The notes under the pieces: generated by a model
The model's database searches: none
The model's input: only the letters and a program-made list of their open reading frames with translations
Told to the model about the DNA's origin: nothing
Translations under genes and position numbers: made by a program
DNA from: Isoptericola cucumis
Lineage (GTDB): Bacteria; Actinomycetota; Actinomycetes; Actinomycetales; Cellulomonadaceae
Length of the DNA stretch: 64,000 bases
Reading direction: 5' to 3'
NCBI RefSeq assembly: GCF_014635665.1
Contig: NZ_BMDG01000007.1
Location: 124,001 to 188,000, forward strand
Part shown: piece after piece, positions 39,723-48,429 of the stretch
Layout: each line of letters begins with the position of its first letter
How positions within the stretch are numbered: position 1 is the stretch's first letter

Positions 39723-41237
39723 TCAGGCCTTGGTCGCGGCGGGGGACTCCTCGGCGTCGACGGCGTCGTCCGTGGTGTCGTCGGCAGCCGTGCTCTCGTC
39801 CGTCGCGTCGTCGGTCGTCGCGTCGTCGGTCGTCGCGTCGTCGGTCGTCGCCTCGGGCTCTTCCTCGGCCGCGTCGACCGCGTCGTCCTCGGCCGTCGCG
39901 ACGTCGGCGGGCTGCTCCTGCTGCGGCGCCTCGGCGCGAGCGGCCTGCGCGGGGGTGAGGTCGAGCCCGTCGACGCCCTCCGCCGAGACGATCGCGACCG
40001 GCACGGCGTCCGCCGGCGGCTTCTCGGTGCTCAGGAGACCGCGCAGCTCCTCGAGGTAGGAGTTGATCGAGTCGTGGCGACGCGTCAGGTCCTCGAGCTG
40101 GCGCTGGGCCGTGGTCCGGTGGTGGGTGGCCTCGACCTGCGCGTCGGCGACCGTCTGCTCGGCGAACTCGCGCGCCTCGGCGACGATCCCGTCGGCGGTG
40201 CGGCGCGCGTCGGACACGAGCCGCTTGACGTAGGCGTCGGACTCGCTGCGCACGCTCTCGGCCTGCTGCAGCGCGAGCGCGACCCGCTTCTCGGCCTCCG
40301 CGGCGTGCTCCTCCGCGGAGCGGACGAGCTGGGCGGTCTCCTGGCGGGCCGTCTCGTGGCGGGCCGCGGCCTCGTGCTCCACCTGCTCGCGCCGCTGCGA
40401 GATCTCCAGCTCGGCGTCGGCGAGCGCGGCGCGAGCCTGCTCCCGGAGCTGCTCGAGCTCGGCGGTGACGGTGTCGGCGGCCTCCGCGGCCTGGTGCTTC
40501 GCCTCGGCCACGATGCGGGCGGCCTCCCGGCGGGTGCGCTCGAGCAGGTCGTTGGACTCCCGCTCGGCCTCCTCGCGCATCGCGGCCGACTCGGCCGACA
40601 CCTGCGCGCGCAGCTGTGCGGTGTCGCGCTCGGCGGAGACGCGCAGCTCGGTGGTCTCGCGCTCGGCGGTCGAGCGCTGGACGCCGATCTCCCGCTCCAG
40701 AGTGGCCCGGCGCTCGCTCTCCTCGGCGCTCAGCGTGCTGGTGATGAGCGCGGCCTCGCGCTCGGCGGAGCCGACCAGCTCCTCGGCACGACGCTGCGCC
40801 CCCAGGAGGGTGCCCTCCGCCTCGGCGGCGGTGGTGGAGCGGATCTCCTCGGCCTCGCGCCGGGCGTTGCCCAGCAGCTCGGACGCCTCGGACTCCGCGC
40901 GTGCCCGGACCTGCCCGGCCGAGAGCTTGGCGCGCGCCATGATGTCGGCCGCCTGCTGGTTGGCCTGCGTCAGGACCTCGGCCGACTGCTCCTCGGCGGA
41001 GCGCAGGAGCCGCTCCACCCGGGACCCGAGGCCGGCGTACGACGGCTTCTCGTTCTCGCGCAGCTGGCGCTGGACCTCGGCGAGCTCGGAGGACAGCTGC
41101 ATCGCGCGACCGTCGGTGGCCTCCACGTTGCGACGTGCCTCCTCCAGCGCCTGCTCGAGGCGGGAGACGTGGCTCTCCACCTGGGCACGGTCGTAGCCGC
41201 GCATGGTGATCGGGAAGAGCGTGCGCTCGTCGGACAC
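39723..41237 (-). CDS. DivIVA-like coiled-coil protein
   Basis: 504 residues. The N-terminus LFPITMRGYDRAQVESHVSRLEQALEEARRNVE is the DivIVA lipid-binding/coil start (F-x4-RGY-D-x2-V). It is followed by nearly 350 residues of uninterrupted charged coiled coil (repeats such as AEEIRSTTAAEAEG and AERETTELRVSAERDTAQLRAQV) and an acidic, low-complexity tail with a triple TTDDA repeat. GTG 41237 has GGAGG upstream. Length exceeds typical DivIVA/Wag31 and recalls the long polarity coiled-coil proteins of filamentous actinobacteria (Scy/FilP class). A role in polar growth or as a cytoskeletal scaffold is inferred. Confidence 0.8.
   Translation of the reverse strand: MSDERTLFPITMRGYDRAQVESHVSRLEQALEEARRNVEATDGRAMQLSSELAEVQRQLRENEKPSYAGLGSRVERLLRSAEEQSAEVLTQANQQAADIMARAKLSAGQVRARAESEASELLGNARREAEEIRSTTAAEAEGTLLGAQRRAEELVGSAEREAALITSTLSAEESERRATLEREIGVQRSTAERETTELRVSAERDTAQLRAQVSAESAAMREEAERESNDLLERTRREAARIVAEAKHQAAEAADTVTAELEQLREQARAALADAELEISQRREQVEHEAAARHETARQETAQLVRSAEEHAAEAEKRVALALQQAESVRSESDAYVKRLVSDARRTADGIVAEAREFAEQTVADAQVEATHHRTTAQRQLEDLTRRHDSINSYLEELRGLLSTEKPPADAVPVAIVSAEGVDGLDLTPAQAARAEAPQQEQPADVATAEDDAVDAAEEEPEATTDDATTDDATTDDATDESTAADDTTDDAVDAEESPAATKA
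39805..39849 (-). repeat. 15-bp triple tandem repeat in the coiled-coil gene
   Basis: Three exact copies of GCGTCGTCGGTCGTC (plus strand), encoding TTDDA-type repeats in the acidic tail. In frame, so copy-number changes only lengthen the tail. Confidence 0.8.
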
Positions 41238-41535
41238 GTGCAGACCTCCGTGAGTGTGGTGGGTGCGCCGGCCACGTCAGGATAGTGGCGGGGGCCGAGG
41301 CACCGATACTCGTGGCATTCTTCCTCTTCGGGGCGAATCGTGCCGACCCGGACGGCAGGTGGACGCCGCGCGGCCGTCGGGTGGCGCGGGTTGTGGCCGG
41401 TCGCCGCGCCGGAGGCGGGGCGCTCGTACGCGAGTCGTGAAGGGTTCGTGAACCGCCCCCGGTGCCCGGTCGTCCGTGGACGGCCGGCCTCGTGCCGTCC
41501 CTATGCTGGACTGTCCTCGTCGAAAGGGAAGCTCG

Positions 41536-42957
41536 GTGCTGCAACGCATTCTGGGCGGCGTCCTCGTCCTCCTCGGACTGGTCGCCGTCGCGCTCGGTGT
41601 CGCGTCCGCCACGGTGTGGCGTGACTCCGACACGGTGGTCGCCACGGCCGAACCGGTCGGTGACGGCACGATGGTCGTCACGGACCCCGGAGTCCTGGGT
41701 CTGGTGAGCGGTGACGTGACCGTCAGCGCGAAGGGTCCCGAAGGGCAGCCCGTCACGCTCGTCGTCGGTCGCGACGTCGACGTCCTCGGCTGGATCGGCA
41801 AGGACCCCTACTCGCGCGTGACCGGTCTGGAGGACTGGGACACGCTCGGTGTCGAGGCCGGCGCGGCCGAGGAGACGCCGAAGGGCGAGAAGGACGCCGA
41901 GAAGTCCGCGGCCGCCCCGAGCGGCGCGGACCCGGCCGGCAACGACATGTGGGTCGCGCAGACCTCCGACGACGGCAGCGCGACCCTGCGCTGGAGCGAC
42001 CGCCCGGGCCGGTGGACGCTGCTGGCCGCCGGCGTCGGCAAGGACGCGCAGGCGCCCACCCTGGAGCTCACCTGGCCGCGCACCGTCACCACGCCGTACC
42101 TGTGGCCGGCGGTCGGCGCCGGCGCGGTGCTCGTGGTGCTGGGCGGCCTGCTCTTCGTGCTCGGGACCCGTCGCGCGCGCTCCCGCCGGGACGACGCGCC
42201 GCGGCGCGGCACCGGCGCGGCCTCGCCCACCGGGACCGCGGCCGAGGGCCCCGACGCCGCGGCGGGCGACGACGCCGCACCGGCGGGGACGAACCCGTTC
42301 GTGCCCGTGGGCGCCACCGCGTGGTCCCCGGCGTCCGACACCCCGTCCGACACCCCGTCGGACGGGTCGGACGGCTCGTCCGACCTCGAGGCCGACGCCG
42401 CGTCCGACGAGGACGGCCCCTCCGGGTCCGGGACCGCCGAGGTGCCGATGGCCGGAAGGCTGCTGCGCCGTTCGCGCCGCCGCTCCGCCGCCCCCCAGGA
42501 GCCCGACGCCGCGGCGGTGCCCGATGCGGCACCGGCCGGCTGGGCGGCGCCGGGCGCCGACGCCGCCGCGGACCCCGCGACCGCCTGGTCGCCGGCCGTC
42601 GCGCCCGTGCCCGCCGAGGCACCGGCCGACGCACCCGCGCCGTCGGCCCCCGAGGCCCGGCCCGCGACCGGTGCGACCCCCCACCTCTCGCGCCGCGAGC
42701 TGCGCGCGCAGGAGGAGGCCCGGCGGGCTGCCGAGCAGGGTGGCGTGACGCGCATGCTGCGCGCCATCACCGGCTCCATCCCCGCGGTGCGGCCGCAGGC
42801 GCCCGACGCGCCCGCCGCCCCCGCGCAGGACCACGACCTGTCGACGCCGGCCGGGCGCGCCGCCGCCTGGCGCGCGACCTGGGGCTTCGGTCAGACCCCC
42901 GGGGGCGGGTCCGCCGGACCCGACGACCACCGACCGACCGACGGGGAGAACCGATGA
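41536..42957 (+). CDS. Hypothetical membrane protein with disordered acidic/Pro-Ala tail
   Basis: 473 residues, unrecognised. Helix 1 (about 4-24, RILGGVLVLLGLVAVALGVASA) leads into an extracytoplasmic domain (about 25-190: VWRDSDTVVATAEPVGDGTMVVTDPGVLGLVSGDVTV). Helix 2 (YLWPAVGAGAVLVVLGGLLFVLG, about 190-212) is followed by a cytoplasmic tail that is mostly disordered Asp/Ser/Pro/Ala, with a conserved-looking HLSRRELRAQEEARRAAEQ helix near the end. GTG 41536 has AAAGGGAAG upstream, and TATGCT (41502-41507) is a likely -10. The last bases overlap the start of the next lipoprotein gene (ATGA), so the two products probably work together at the membrane. Confidence 0.8.
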   Translation: MLQRILGGVLVLLGLVAVALGVASATVWRDSDTVVATAEPVGDGTMVVTDPGVLGLVSGDVTVSAKGPEGQPVTLVVGRDVDVLGWIGKDPYSRVTGLEDWDTLGVEAGAAEETPKGEKDAEKSAAAPSGADPAGNDMWVAQTSDDGSATLRWSDRPGRWTLLAAGVGKDAQAPTLELTWPRTVTTPYLWPAVGAGAVLVVLGGLLFVLGTRRARSRRDDAPRRGTGAASPTGTAAEGPDAAAGDDAAPAGTNPFVPVGATAWSPASDTPSDTPSDGSDGSSDLEADAASDEDGPSGSGTAEVPMAGRLLRRSRRRSAAPQEPDAAAVPDAAPAGWAAPGADAAADPATAWSPAVAPVPAEAPADAPAPSAPEARPATGATPHLSRRELRAQEEARRAAEQGGVTRMLRAITGSIPAVRPQAPDAPAAPAQDHDLSTPAGRAAAWRATWGFGQTPGGGSAGPDDHRPTDGENR

Positions 42958-43970
42958 ACCGCCGAACCACCCGCCGCGGCCTCGCCGCCGTGAGCGCCGT
43001 CGTCGTGGGCTCGGTCCTGCTCGCCGGGTGCACCGAGGACGTGCCCCAGCCGCAGGCCGGCGAGCCGTTCGACGGCCCCGTGCTGACCGAGGAGCAGGAG
43101 ACCAAGGTGCTGTCCGCCGTCTCCTCCACGGTGCAGAAGGCCGACAAGAAGCTGGACCCGGCCGCCCTCAAGTCGCGGGTCACCGGCCCGGCGCTCGAGG
43201 TGCGCGCGAGCCAGCTCGACGTGGCCAAGTCGCGCGACGACAGCTCGCTCGTCACCGAGATCCCGGACGAGTCGCAGCAGCTGGTCATCCCGACGACCAG
43301 CACGTGGCCGCGCACCAGCTACTCGATCACGGTGCCCACCGAGGACCTGGAGACGCCCCGCCTGGTCGCGTTCGAGCAGGACTCGGCCCGCGCCGCGTAC
43401 AAGATGTGGTCCTGGGTGCAGCTGCTCCCGGGCGTCGTGATGCCGGCGTTCGCGGACGCGGGCATCGGCAGCGAGGCCGTCGCGTCCGACGACGACTCGC
43501 TGGCCGCGACGCCGGCCGACGCGCTCAACCAGTACGCCGACGTCGTCACCCTCGGCTCGGAGGAGTCGTCGTTCGCGAAGGGCTTCGACCTGCCGGAGGA
43601 GGACCTGGCCGCGCGGGTGCAGGGCGACGCGAAGAACGTGCGCTCGACCCCCGGCTTCGAGGACGCCGACGGCGAGTTCGAGGCGAAGTTCTCCGCGCGC
43701 AAGGACGACATCCGGTCCGTGCGGACGGCCGACGGCGGGGCCCTGGTCATGGGGGCCCTCGACGGCAGGACGACGCTCACCGTGGAGGAGGAGGGCGAGG
43801 TGCCGCCGTTCACCGAGACGCAGAAGGCGCTGCTCGGCGACGCGGGCCTCACCAACGAGCTGGAGGTCGAGTACACCGACATGGTCGCGCTCTACGTGCC
43901 GGCCAAGGACTCGGACGAGAAGATCCGTCCGCTGGGGTACTCGCACGTCGCGACCGCGGCGTCCAACTGA
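42954..43970 (+). CDS. Hypothetical lipoprotein
   Basis: 338 residues, function unknown. Signal peptide (RRTTRRGLAAVSAVVVGSVL, including a twin Arg) with lipobox LLAGC at about 22-26, then a soluble domain without recognised motif; YSITVPTEDLETPRLVAFEQDSARAAYKMWSWVQLLPG is its most structured stretch. The ATG at 42954 overlaps the preceding stop by 4 bases. Paired with the upstream membrane protein, which suggests a cell-envelope function. Confidence 0.8.
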   Translation: MNRRTTRRGLAAVSAVVVGSVLLAGCTEDVPQPQAGEPFDGPVLTEEQETKVLSAVSSTVQKADKKLDPAALKSRVTGPALEVRASQLDVAKSRDDSSLVTEIPDESQQLVIPTTSTWPRTSYSITVPTEDLETPRLVAFEQDSARAAYKMWSWVQLLPGVVMPAFADAGIGSEAVASDDDSLAATPADALNQYADVVTLGSEESSFAKGFDLPEEDLAARVQGDAKNVRSTPGFEDADGEFEAKFSARKDDIRSVRTADGGALVMGALDGRTTLTVEEEGEVPPFTETQKALLGDAGLTNELEVEYTDMVALYVPAKDSDEKIRPLGYSHVATAASN

Positions 43971-43982
43971 CGACCACCCTCT

Positions 43983-43988
43983 TAGGAT
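43983..43988 (+). promoter_or_regulatory. Likely leaderless -10 element
   Basis: TAGGAT, 7 bases before ATG 43996, the standard spacing for leaderless actinobacterial transcripts. No Shine-Dalgarno is present before this gene. No clear -35. Confidence 0.55.
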
Positions 43989-43995
43989 GTCGGTC

Positions 43996-44946
43996 ATGAG
44001 CAACGCCACCCCCGAGCCGAGCATCAGCACCCGCGGTGCCGTCGACCTGTCGGCGCTGAACCGCCCGCAGTCCCCGCCCCCGGGCGAGCCGGGCGGCGCG
44101 CCGCCCGCGGACGGCTACGTCCTCGACGTGACGGACGCCAACTTCCAGCAGGTCGTGCAGGACTCGACGACGTACCCGGTCGTCATGCTCCTGTGGATCC
44201 CGACGGACCAGGCGAACGCCGAGCTGGGCACGCTGCTGGGCCGGCTGGCCGAGGAGTACGCCGGCCGGTTCCTGCTGGGCCGGCTCGACGCGCAGGCGTA
44301 CCCGCAGGTCGCGGCGGCGTTCCAGGTGCAGGGCGTGCCGACGGTCGTCGCCGTGCTGCAGGGCCAGCCGCTGCCGCTGTTCCAGGGCGGCGCCCCGGAG
44401 GAGCAGGTCCGCGAGGTCCTGGACCAGCTGCTGGCCGCCGCCGAGCAGAACGGCGTCACCGGGCGTGCCCCCGCCCAGGGCGGCGGGCCCGAGCCCGAGG
44501 CCCCGGCCGAGGCGGAGCCCGTCGAGGAGCCGCTGCCGCCGTTGCACCAGGAGGCCTACGACGCGATCGAGCGCGACGACCTCGACGCCGCGGCCGCCGC
44601 GTACGCCAAGGCGGTCAAGCAGGACCCCAAGGACGCCGACGCCGTCGCCGGCCTCGCCCAGGTGCACCTCATGCAGCGCACGCGCGGCGCGGACCTGCAG
44701 ACGGTGCGCACCGCGGCTGCCGACGCCCCGCAGGACGTCGACGCGCAGCTCGCCGTCGCCGACATGGACATGCTCGGCGGGAAGGTCGACGACGCGTTCG
44801 CCCGGCTGCTCGAGATGCTCCCGGGGGCCGACGCCGAGGTCAAGGAGACGCTGCGCGTGCGGCTCCTGGAGTACTTCGAGGTCGTCGGCCCGACCGACCC
44901 GCGGGTGGGCAAGGCCCGGCAGCGCCTGGCGATCAGCCTCTACTGA
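43996..44946 (+). CDS. Thioredoxin-fold TPR protein, CnoX/YbbN-like, without CxxC
   Basis: 316 residues. The thioredoxin-like domain (about 45-155) reads YPVVMLLWIPTDQANAELGTLL ... LGRLDAQAYPQVAAAFQVQGVPTVVAVLQGQPLPLFQGGAPEEQ: the cis-Pro (GVPTVV) is kept, but the redox CxxC is replaced by IPTDQ. A tetratricopeptide-like helical region (about 185-316) follows, as in YbbN/CnoX. It is therefore probably a chaperone-type protein rather than an oxidoreductase. ATG 43996 is favoured over ATG 43987 because TAGGAT lies 7 bases upstream. Confidence 0.88.
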   Translation: MSNATPEPSISTRGAVDLSALNRPQSPPPGEPGGAPPADGYVLDVTDANFQQVVQDSTTYPVVMLLWIPTDQANAELGTLLGRLAEEYAGRFLLGRLDAQAYPQVAAAFQVQGVPTVVAVLQGQPLPLFQGGAPEEQVREVLDQLLAAAEQNGVTGRAPAQGGGPEPEAPAEAEPVEEPLPPLHQEAYDAIERDDLDAAAAAYAKAVKQDPKDADAVAGLAQVHLMQRTRGADLQTVRTAAADAPQDVDAQLAVADMDMLGGKVDDAFARLLEMLPGADAEVKETLRVRLLEYFEVVGPTDPRVGKARQRLAISLY

Positions 44947-44961
44947 GCAACGCGCCCCTGA

Positions 44962-45026
44962 GCAACGTGCGTGCTGACAGGATCCTCATCCCTGCCGTTT
45001 GAGGATCAGGTCAGCACGCACGTTGC
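44962..45026. repeat. Long inverted repeat between converging genes
   Basis: Arms of 27 bases: 17 perfect pairs (44962-44978 with 45010-45026, GCAACGTGCGTGCTGAC and complement), a 2-base mismatch, 8 more pairs (GATCCTCA / TGAGGATC), and an 11-base loop. It lies between the TPR protein gene and glgB and can terminate both. It is longer and less GC-pure than the other terminators here, so a mobile palindromic element is possible. Confidence 0.8.
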
Positions 45027-45035
45027 CGTCCGGGG

Positions 45036-47279
45036 TCAGCCGGCCGGCGTGAGGATCAGCGCGCCGAGGGGCGGGACGCGCAGCGACACGGAGTGCGCCC
45101 GCCCCTTGGACGGCACCGCCTGCGCCTCCACGCGGCCGAGGTTCCCGACGCCGGACCCGCCGTACTCGCGGGCGTCCGTGTTGAGAGCCTCGGTCCAGTC
45201 CCCGCCGGCGGGCAGCGCCAGCCGGTAGTCCTCGTGCGGGGCACCGGCGAAGTTGACCACGACGACCACCGGTCGGCCGGCGCGGTCGCGCCGCACGTAG
45301 GAGATCGTGTCGTGGTCCGCGTCGTCGGCGTCGAGCCACTCGAAGCCGCCGGCCTCGAAGTCCAGCTCCCACAGGGCCGGCGTCGCGCGGTACAGGGCGT
45401 TGAGGTCGCGGACGAGGCGCTGCACCCCGGCGTGCGCGGGGCTGTCGAGGTGCCACCAGTCGAGGCCGGACGACTCGTCCCACTCGGCGTCCTGCGCGAA
45501 CTCGGTGCCCATGAACACGAGCTGCTTGCCCGGGTGGGTCCACTGGTAGGCGAGGAACGCCCGCACCCCGGCGAGCTGCTTCCAGCGGTCGCCGGGCATC
45601 TTGCGCAGCAGCGAGCCCTTGCCGTGCACCACCTCGTCGTGGCTGATCGGCAGCACGTACTGCTCGGAGAACGCGTACACCAGCGAGAACGTCAGCTCGT
45701 GGTGGTGGAAGCGGCGGTACAGCGGGTCGTGGGCGACGTACCGCAGCGAGTCGTTCATCCAGCCCATGTTCCACTTCAGGCCGAAGCCGAGGCCGCCCGA
45801 GTCCGTGGGCCGCGTGACGCCCGGGAAGGCGGTCGACTCCTCGGCGACGAGCACGACGCCCGGGTTGCGCCGGTAGGCCGTCGCGTTGGTCTCCTGCAGG
45901 AAGGCGATCGCCTCGAGGTTCTCGCGCCCCCCGCGGGCGTTGGGGACCCACTCGCCCGGCTCGCGGGAGTAGTCGAGGTAGAGCATCGACGCCACGGCGT
46001 CGACCCGCAGCCCGTCGGCGTGGAACTCGGAGAACCAGTAGGTCGCGTTGGCGACGAGGAAGTTGCGCACCTCCGGGCGGCCGAAGTCGAAGACGTACGT
46101 GCCCCAGTCCGGCTGCTCGCCGCGCCGCGGGTCCGGGTGCTCGTACAGGGGCGTGCCGTCGAACCGGGCCAGCGCGAACTCGTCGCGCGGGAAGTGCGCG
46201 GGCACCCAGTCGAGGATGACGCCGACGCCTGCCTGGTGCAGGCGGTCGACGAGGTGCCGGAAGTCGTCGGGGTGGCCGAACCGGGACGTCGGCGCGTAGT
46301 AGCCGGTCACCTGGTAGCCCCAGGACCCGCCGAACGGGTGCTCGGCCACGGGCAGCAGCTCGACGTGCGTGAACCCCTGTTCGACGACGTACGCCGTGAG
46401 CTCGTCGGCGAGCTCGCGGTAGCCGAGGCCGGGCCGCCACGAGCCGAGGTGCACCTCGTACACGCTCATCGGCCCCAGGTGCGGGTCGCGCTCGGCGCGG
46501 GCGGCCAGCCACGCGTCGTCGCCCCAGACGTGCTCCGAGCTCACGACGACCGACGCCGTGGCCGGCGGCACCTCGGTGCCGCGGGCGAGCGGGTCGGCCT
46601 TCGCGCGCCACACCCGGTCGGCGCCCAGCACCTCGAACTTGTACCGGGTGCCCGGCCCGACGCCCGGGACGAAGAGCTCCCACACCCCGCTGGACCCGAG
46701 CGAACGCATCGGGTGCACCGGCGTCCAGCGGTTGTGGTCGCCGACGAGCCGCACGCCGCGCGCGTTCGGCGCCCACACGGCGAACGCCGTGCCGGACACC
46801 TCGCCGCGCGGGCCCGGGTAGCGGCGAGGGTTGGCGCCGAGCGCCCGCCACAGCTCCTCGTGCCGGCCCTCGCCGATGAGGTGCAGGTCGACCTCGCCGA
46901 GGGTCGGCCAGTAGCGGTACGGGTCGTCGGCCGTCTCCACGTCGTCGCCGTAGCGGGTGCGCACGCGGTAGTCGGGGGCGCCGGGGGACCCGTCGTCGCC
47001 CGTCGGCGCCGGGACGACGGCCGCCCACACGCCGGCCGCGTCGTGCGTCGCCGGGTGCTCGCCGTCGTCGGTCACGACCACGACCTCGTCGGCCAGCGGC
47101 CGCAGCACGCGCACGACCGCCCACGCGCCTCCGGAGCGTCCGGTGCCGCCGGGGCTCCCGAGGGCCGCCGTGCCGGGGTCGAGCGGGTGCGGGCCCAGCA
47201 CCGCGTGCGGGTCGTGCGTGGTGCCCTGCGCGACGGCGGTGAGCACCTCCGGGTCGACGGGCGGCGGCGACGGCGTCAT
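45036..47279 (-). CDS. glgB: 1,4-alpha-glucan branching enzyme
   Basis: 747 residues, GH13 subfamily. N-terminal CBM48-like domains ([12 protein letters not shown] ... [21 protein letters not shown]) precede the barrel with [36 protein letters not shown], nucleophile Asp in [17 protein letters not shown], Glu in [13 protein letters not shown] and [14 protein letters not shown]. It introduces alpha-1,6 branches into the glucan made by GlgE. ATG 47279 has AAGGGTG upstream. In many actinobacteria it follows mak; here mak lies 11.8 kb away on the same strand, beyond the galactomannan cassette. Confidence 0.97.
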   Translation of the reverse strand: MTPSPPPVDPEVLTAVAQGTTHDPHAVLGPHPLDPGTAALGSPGGTGRSGGAWAVVRVLRPLADEVVVVTDDGEHPATHDAAGVWAAVVPAPTGDDGSPGAPDYRVRTRYGDDVETADDPYRYWPTLGEVDLHLIGEGRHEELWRALGANPRRYPGPRGEVSGTAFAVWAPNARGVRLVGDHNRWTPVHPMRSLGSSGVWELFVPGVGPGTRYKFEVLGADRVWRAKADPLARGTEVPPATASVVVSSEHVWGDDAWLAARAERDPHLGPMSVYEVHLGSWRPGLGYRELADELTAYVVEQGFTHVELLPVAEHPFGGSWGYQVTGYYAPTSRFGHPDDFRHLVDRLHQAGVGVILDWVPAHFPRDEFALARFDGTPLYEHPDPRRGEQPDWGTYVFDFGRPEVRNFLVANATYWFSEFHADGLRVDAVASMLYLDYSREPGEWVPNARGGRENLEAIAFLQETNATAYRRNPGVVLVAEESTAFPGVTRPTDSGGLGFGLKWNMGWMNDSLRYVAHDPLYRRFHHHELTFSLVYAFSEQYVLPISHDEVVHGKGSLLRKMPGDRWKQLAGVRAFLAYQWTHPGKQLVFMGTEFAQDAEWDESSGLDWWHLDSPAHAGVQRLVRDLNALYRATPALWELDFEAGGFEWLDADDADHDTISYVRRDRAGRPVVVVVNFAGAPHEDYRLALPAGGDWTEALNTDAREYGGSGVGNLGRVEAQAVPSKGRAHSVSLRVPPLGALILTPAG

Positions 47280-47302
47280 GCGATCACCCTTGCACTCACC
47301 CC

Positions 47303-47369
47303 GCGAGTTGTCAGGGCCAGGCGGGTGCATCCGTCCTCGCGGCCCCTGGGCGTGGCCCTGACGGCTCGC
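47303..47369. promoter_or_regulatory. Inverted repeat in the divergent glgB/lacI control region
   Basis: 17-base arms, 15 paired: 47303-47319 (GCGAGTTGTCAGGGCCA) and 47353-47369 (TGGCCCTGACGGCTCGC), 33 bases apart. It sits between the divergent starts of glgB and the LacI gene. It may be two half-sites for a looping or oligomeric regulator, or a cruciform. TACGAT (47387-47392) downstream is a possible -10 for the LacI gene. Confidence 0.55.
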
Positions 47370-47412
47370 CGGGGGTGCGCGAGGCATACGATCCTGCTCG
47401 GAAGGTGGTGGC

Positions 47413-48429
47413 ATGGCCCGGATCACGATCGCTGACATCGCTCGCCGCGCCGGCGTGTCGACCGGCGCGGTGTCGTACGCGCTGAACGACCGCCCCGGCG
47501 TCTCGAAGGAGACCCGGGAGCGGATCCTGTCGATCGCCGCCGAGCTCGGGTGGGCCCCGAGCCAGGCCGCGCGGTCCCTGTCGGGCGCCCGGGCGGAGAC
47601 GGTCGGCCTCATCCTGGCCCGCGACCCGCACACGCTCGGGTACGAGTCGTTCTACATGCAGTTCGTGGCCGGCATCGAGTCGGAGCTCGCGACCCGCTCC
47701 TACGGGCTGCTGCTGCAGGTGGTCGAGGACCTCGACGCCGAGGTGCAGGCGTACCGCCGCTGGCGGGCGGCCCGGCGCGTGGACGGGGTGGTCGTCGTCG
47801 ACCCGAGGGCGGTCGACCCGCGCGTGGAGCTCCTCGCCGAACGGGACGCGCTGCCGGCGGTCGTCGTCGGCGACCCGAGCCTCGCGGGCGGGCTGACCTC
47901 CGTCTGGACCGACGACGCCGCGGCCATGCGCGAGAGCGTCCGGTACCTGGCCGACCTGGGGCACACCCGGATCGGCCGGGTGTCCGGCGTCGAGGACTTC
48001 GGGCACACCCACATCCGCGACGTCGCCTTCACCGACGAGGCGACGTCGCGGGGCGTCCAGGCCGTCGTGCGGCGCACCGACTTCTCGCCCGAGCGGGGCG
48101 CCGAGGCGACCCGCCGGTTCCTCGACGGGCCGGACGCCGTCACCGCGATCGTGTACGACAACGACGTGATGGCGCTCGCGGGCCTGGGCGCGGCGCACGA
48201 GGTCGGCGTGCGCGTCCCGCAGGACGTGTCGCTCGTCGCGTGGGACGACTCGCCTCTCTGCCTGGCCGCGTTCCCGCAGCTCACGGCCCTCAGCCACGAC
48301 GTGACCAGCTACGGCGCGCACGTCGCCCGGCGGCTGTTCGAGCGCATGGGCGGGGCGCGCCCCGGCTCCTACCTCGACTCCACGCCCACGCTGAAGGTGC
48401 GGGGGACGACCGCCCCGCCGGCCCGGTGA
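47413..48429 (+). CDS. LacI-family transcriptional regulator
   Basis: 338 residues. The helix-turn-helix [29 protein letters not shown] is followed by the hinge [21 protein letters not shown] and an effector domain ([25 protein letters not shown]). ATG 47413 has GGAAGG 7 bases upstream. Its stop abuts the stop of the converging GH36 gene with no gap. Candidate repressor of the galactomannan genes through the operator at 50663-50678; control of glgB is the alternative. Confidence 0.93.
   Translation: MARITIADIARRAGVSTGAVSYALNDRPGVSKETRERILSIAAELGWAPSQAARSLSGARAETVGLILARDPHTLGYESFYMQFVAGIESELATRSYGLLLQVVEDLDAEVQAYRRWRAARRVDGVVVVDPRAVDPRVELLAERDALPAVVVGDPSLAGGLTSVWTDDAAAMRESVRYLADLGHTRIGRVSGVEDFGHTHIRDVAFTDEATSRGVQAVVRRTDFSPERGAEATRRFLDGPDAVTAIVYDNDVMALAGLGAAHEVGVRVPQDVSLVAWDDSPLCLAAFPQLTALSHDVTSYGAHVARRLFERMGGARPGSYLDSTPTLKVRGTTAPPAR

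Noticed and set aside
39112-42930. Open frame of 1272 codons on the minus strand spanning several genes
   Set aside because: Crosses unrelated genes on both strands, has no recognisable domain and arises from biased third positions; the coiled-coil and membrane-protein genes explain the region.
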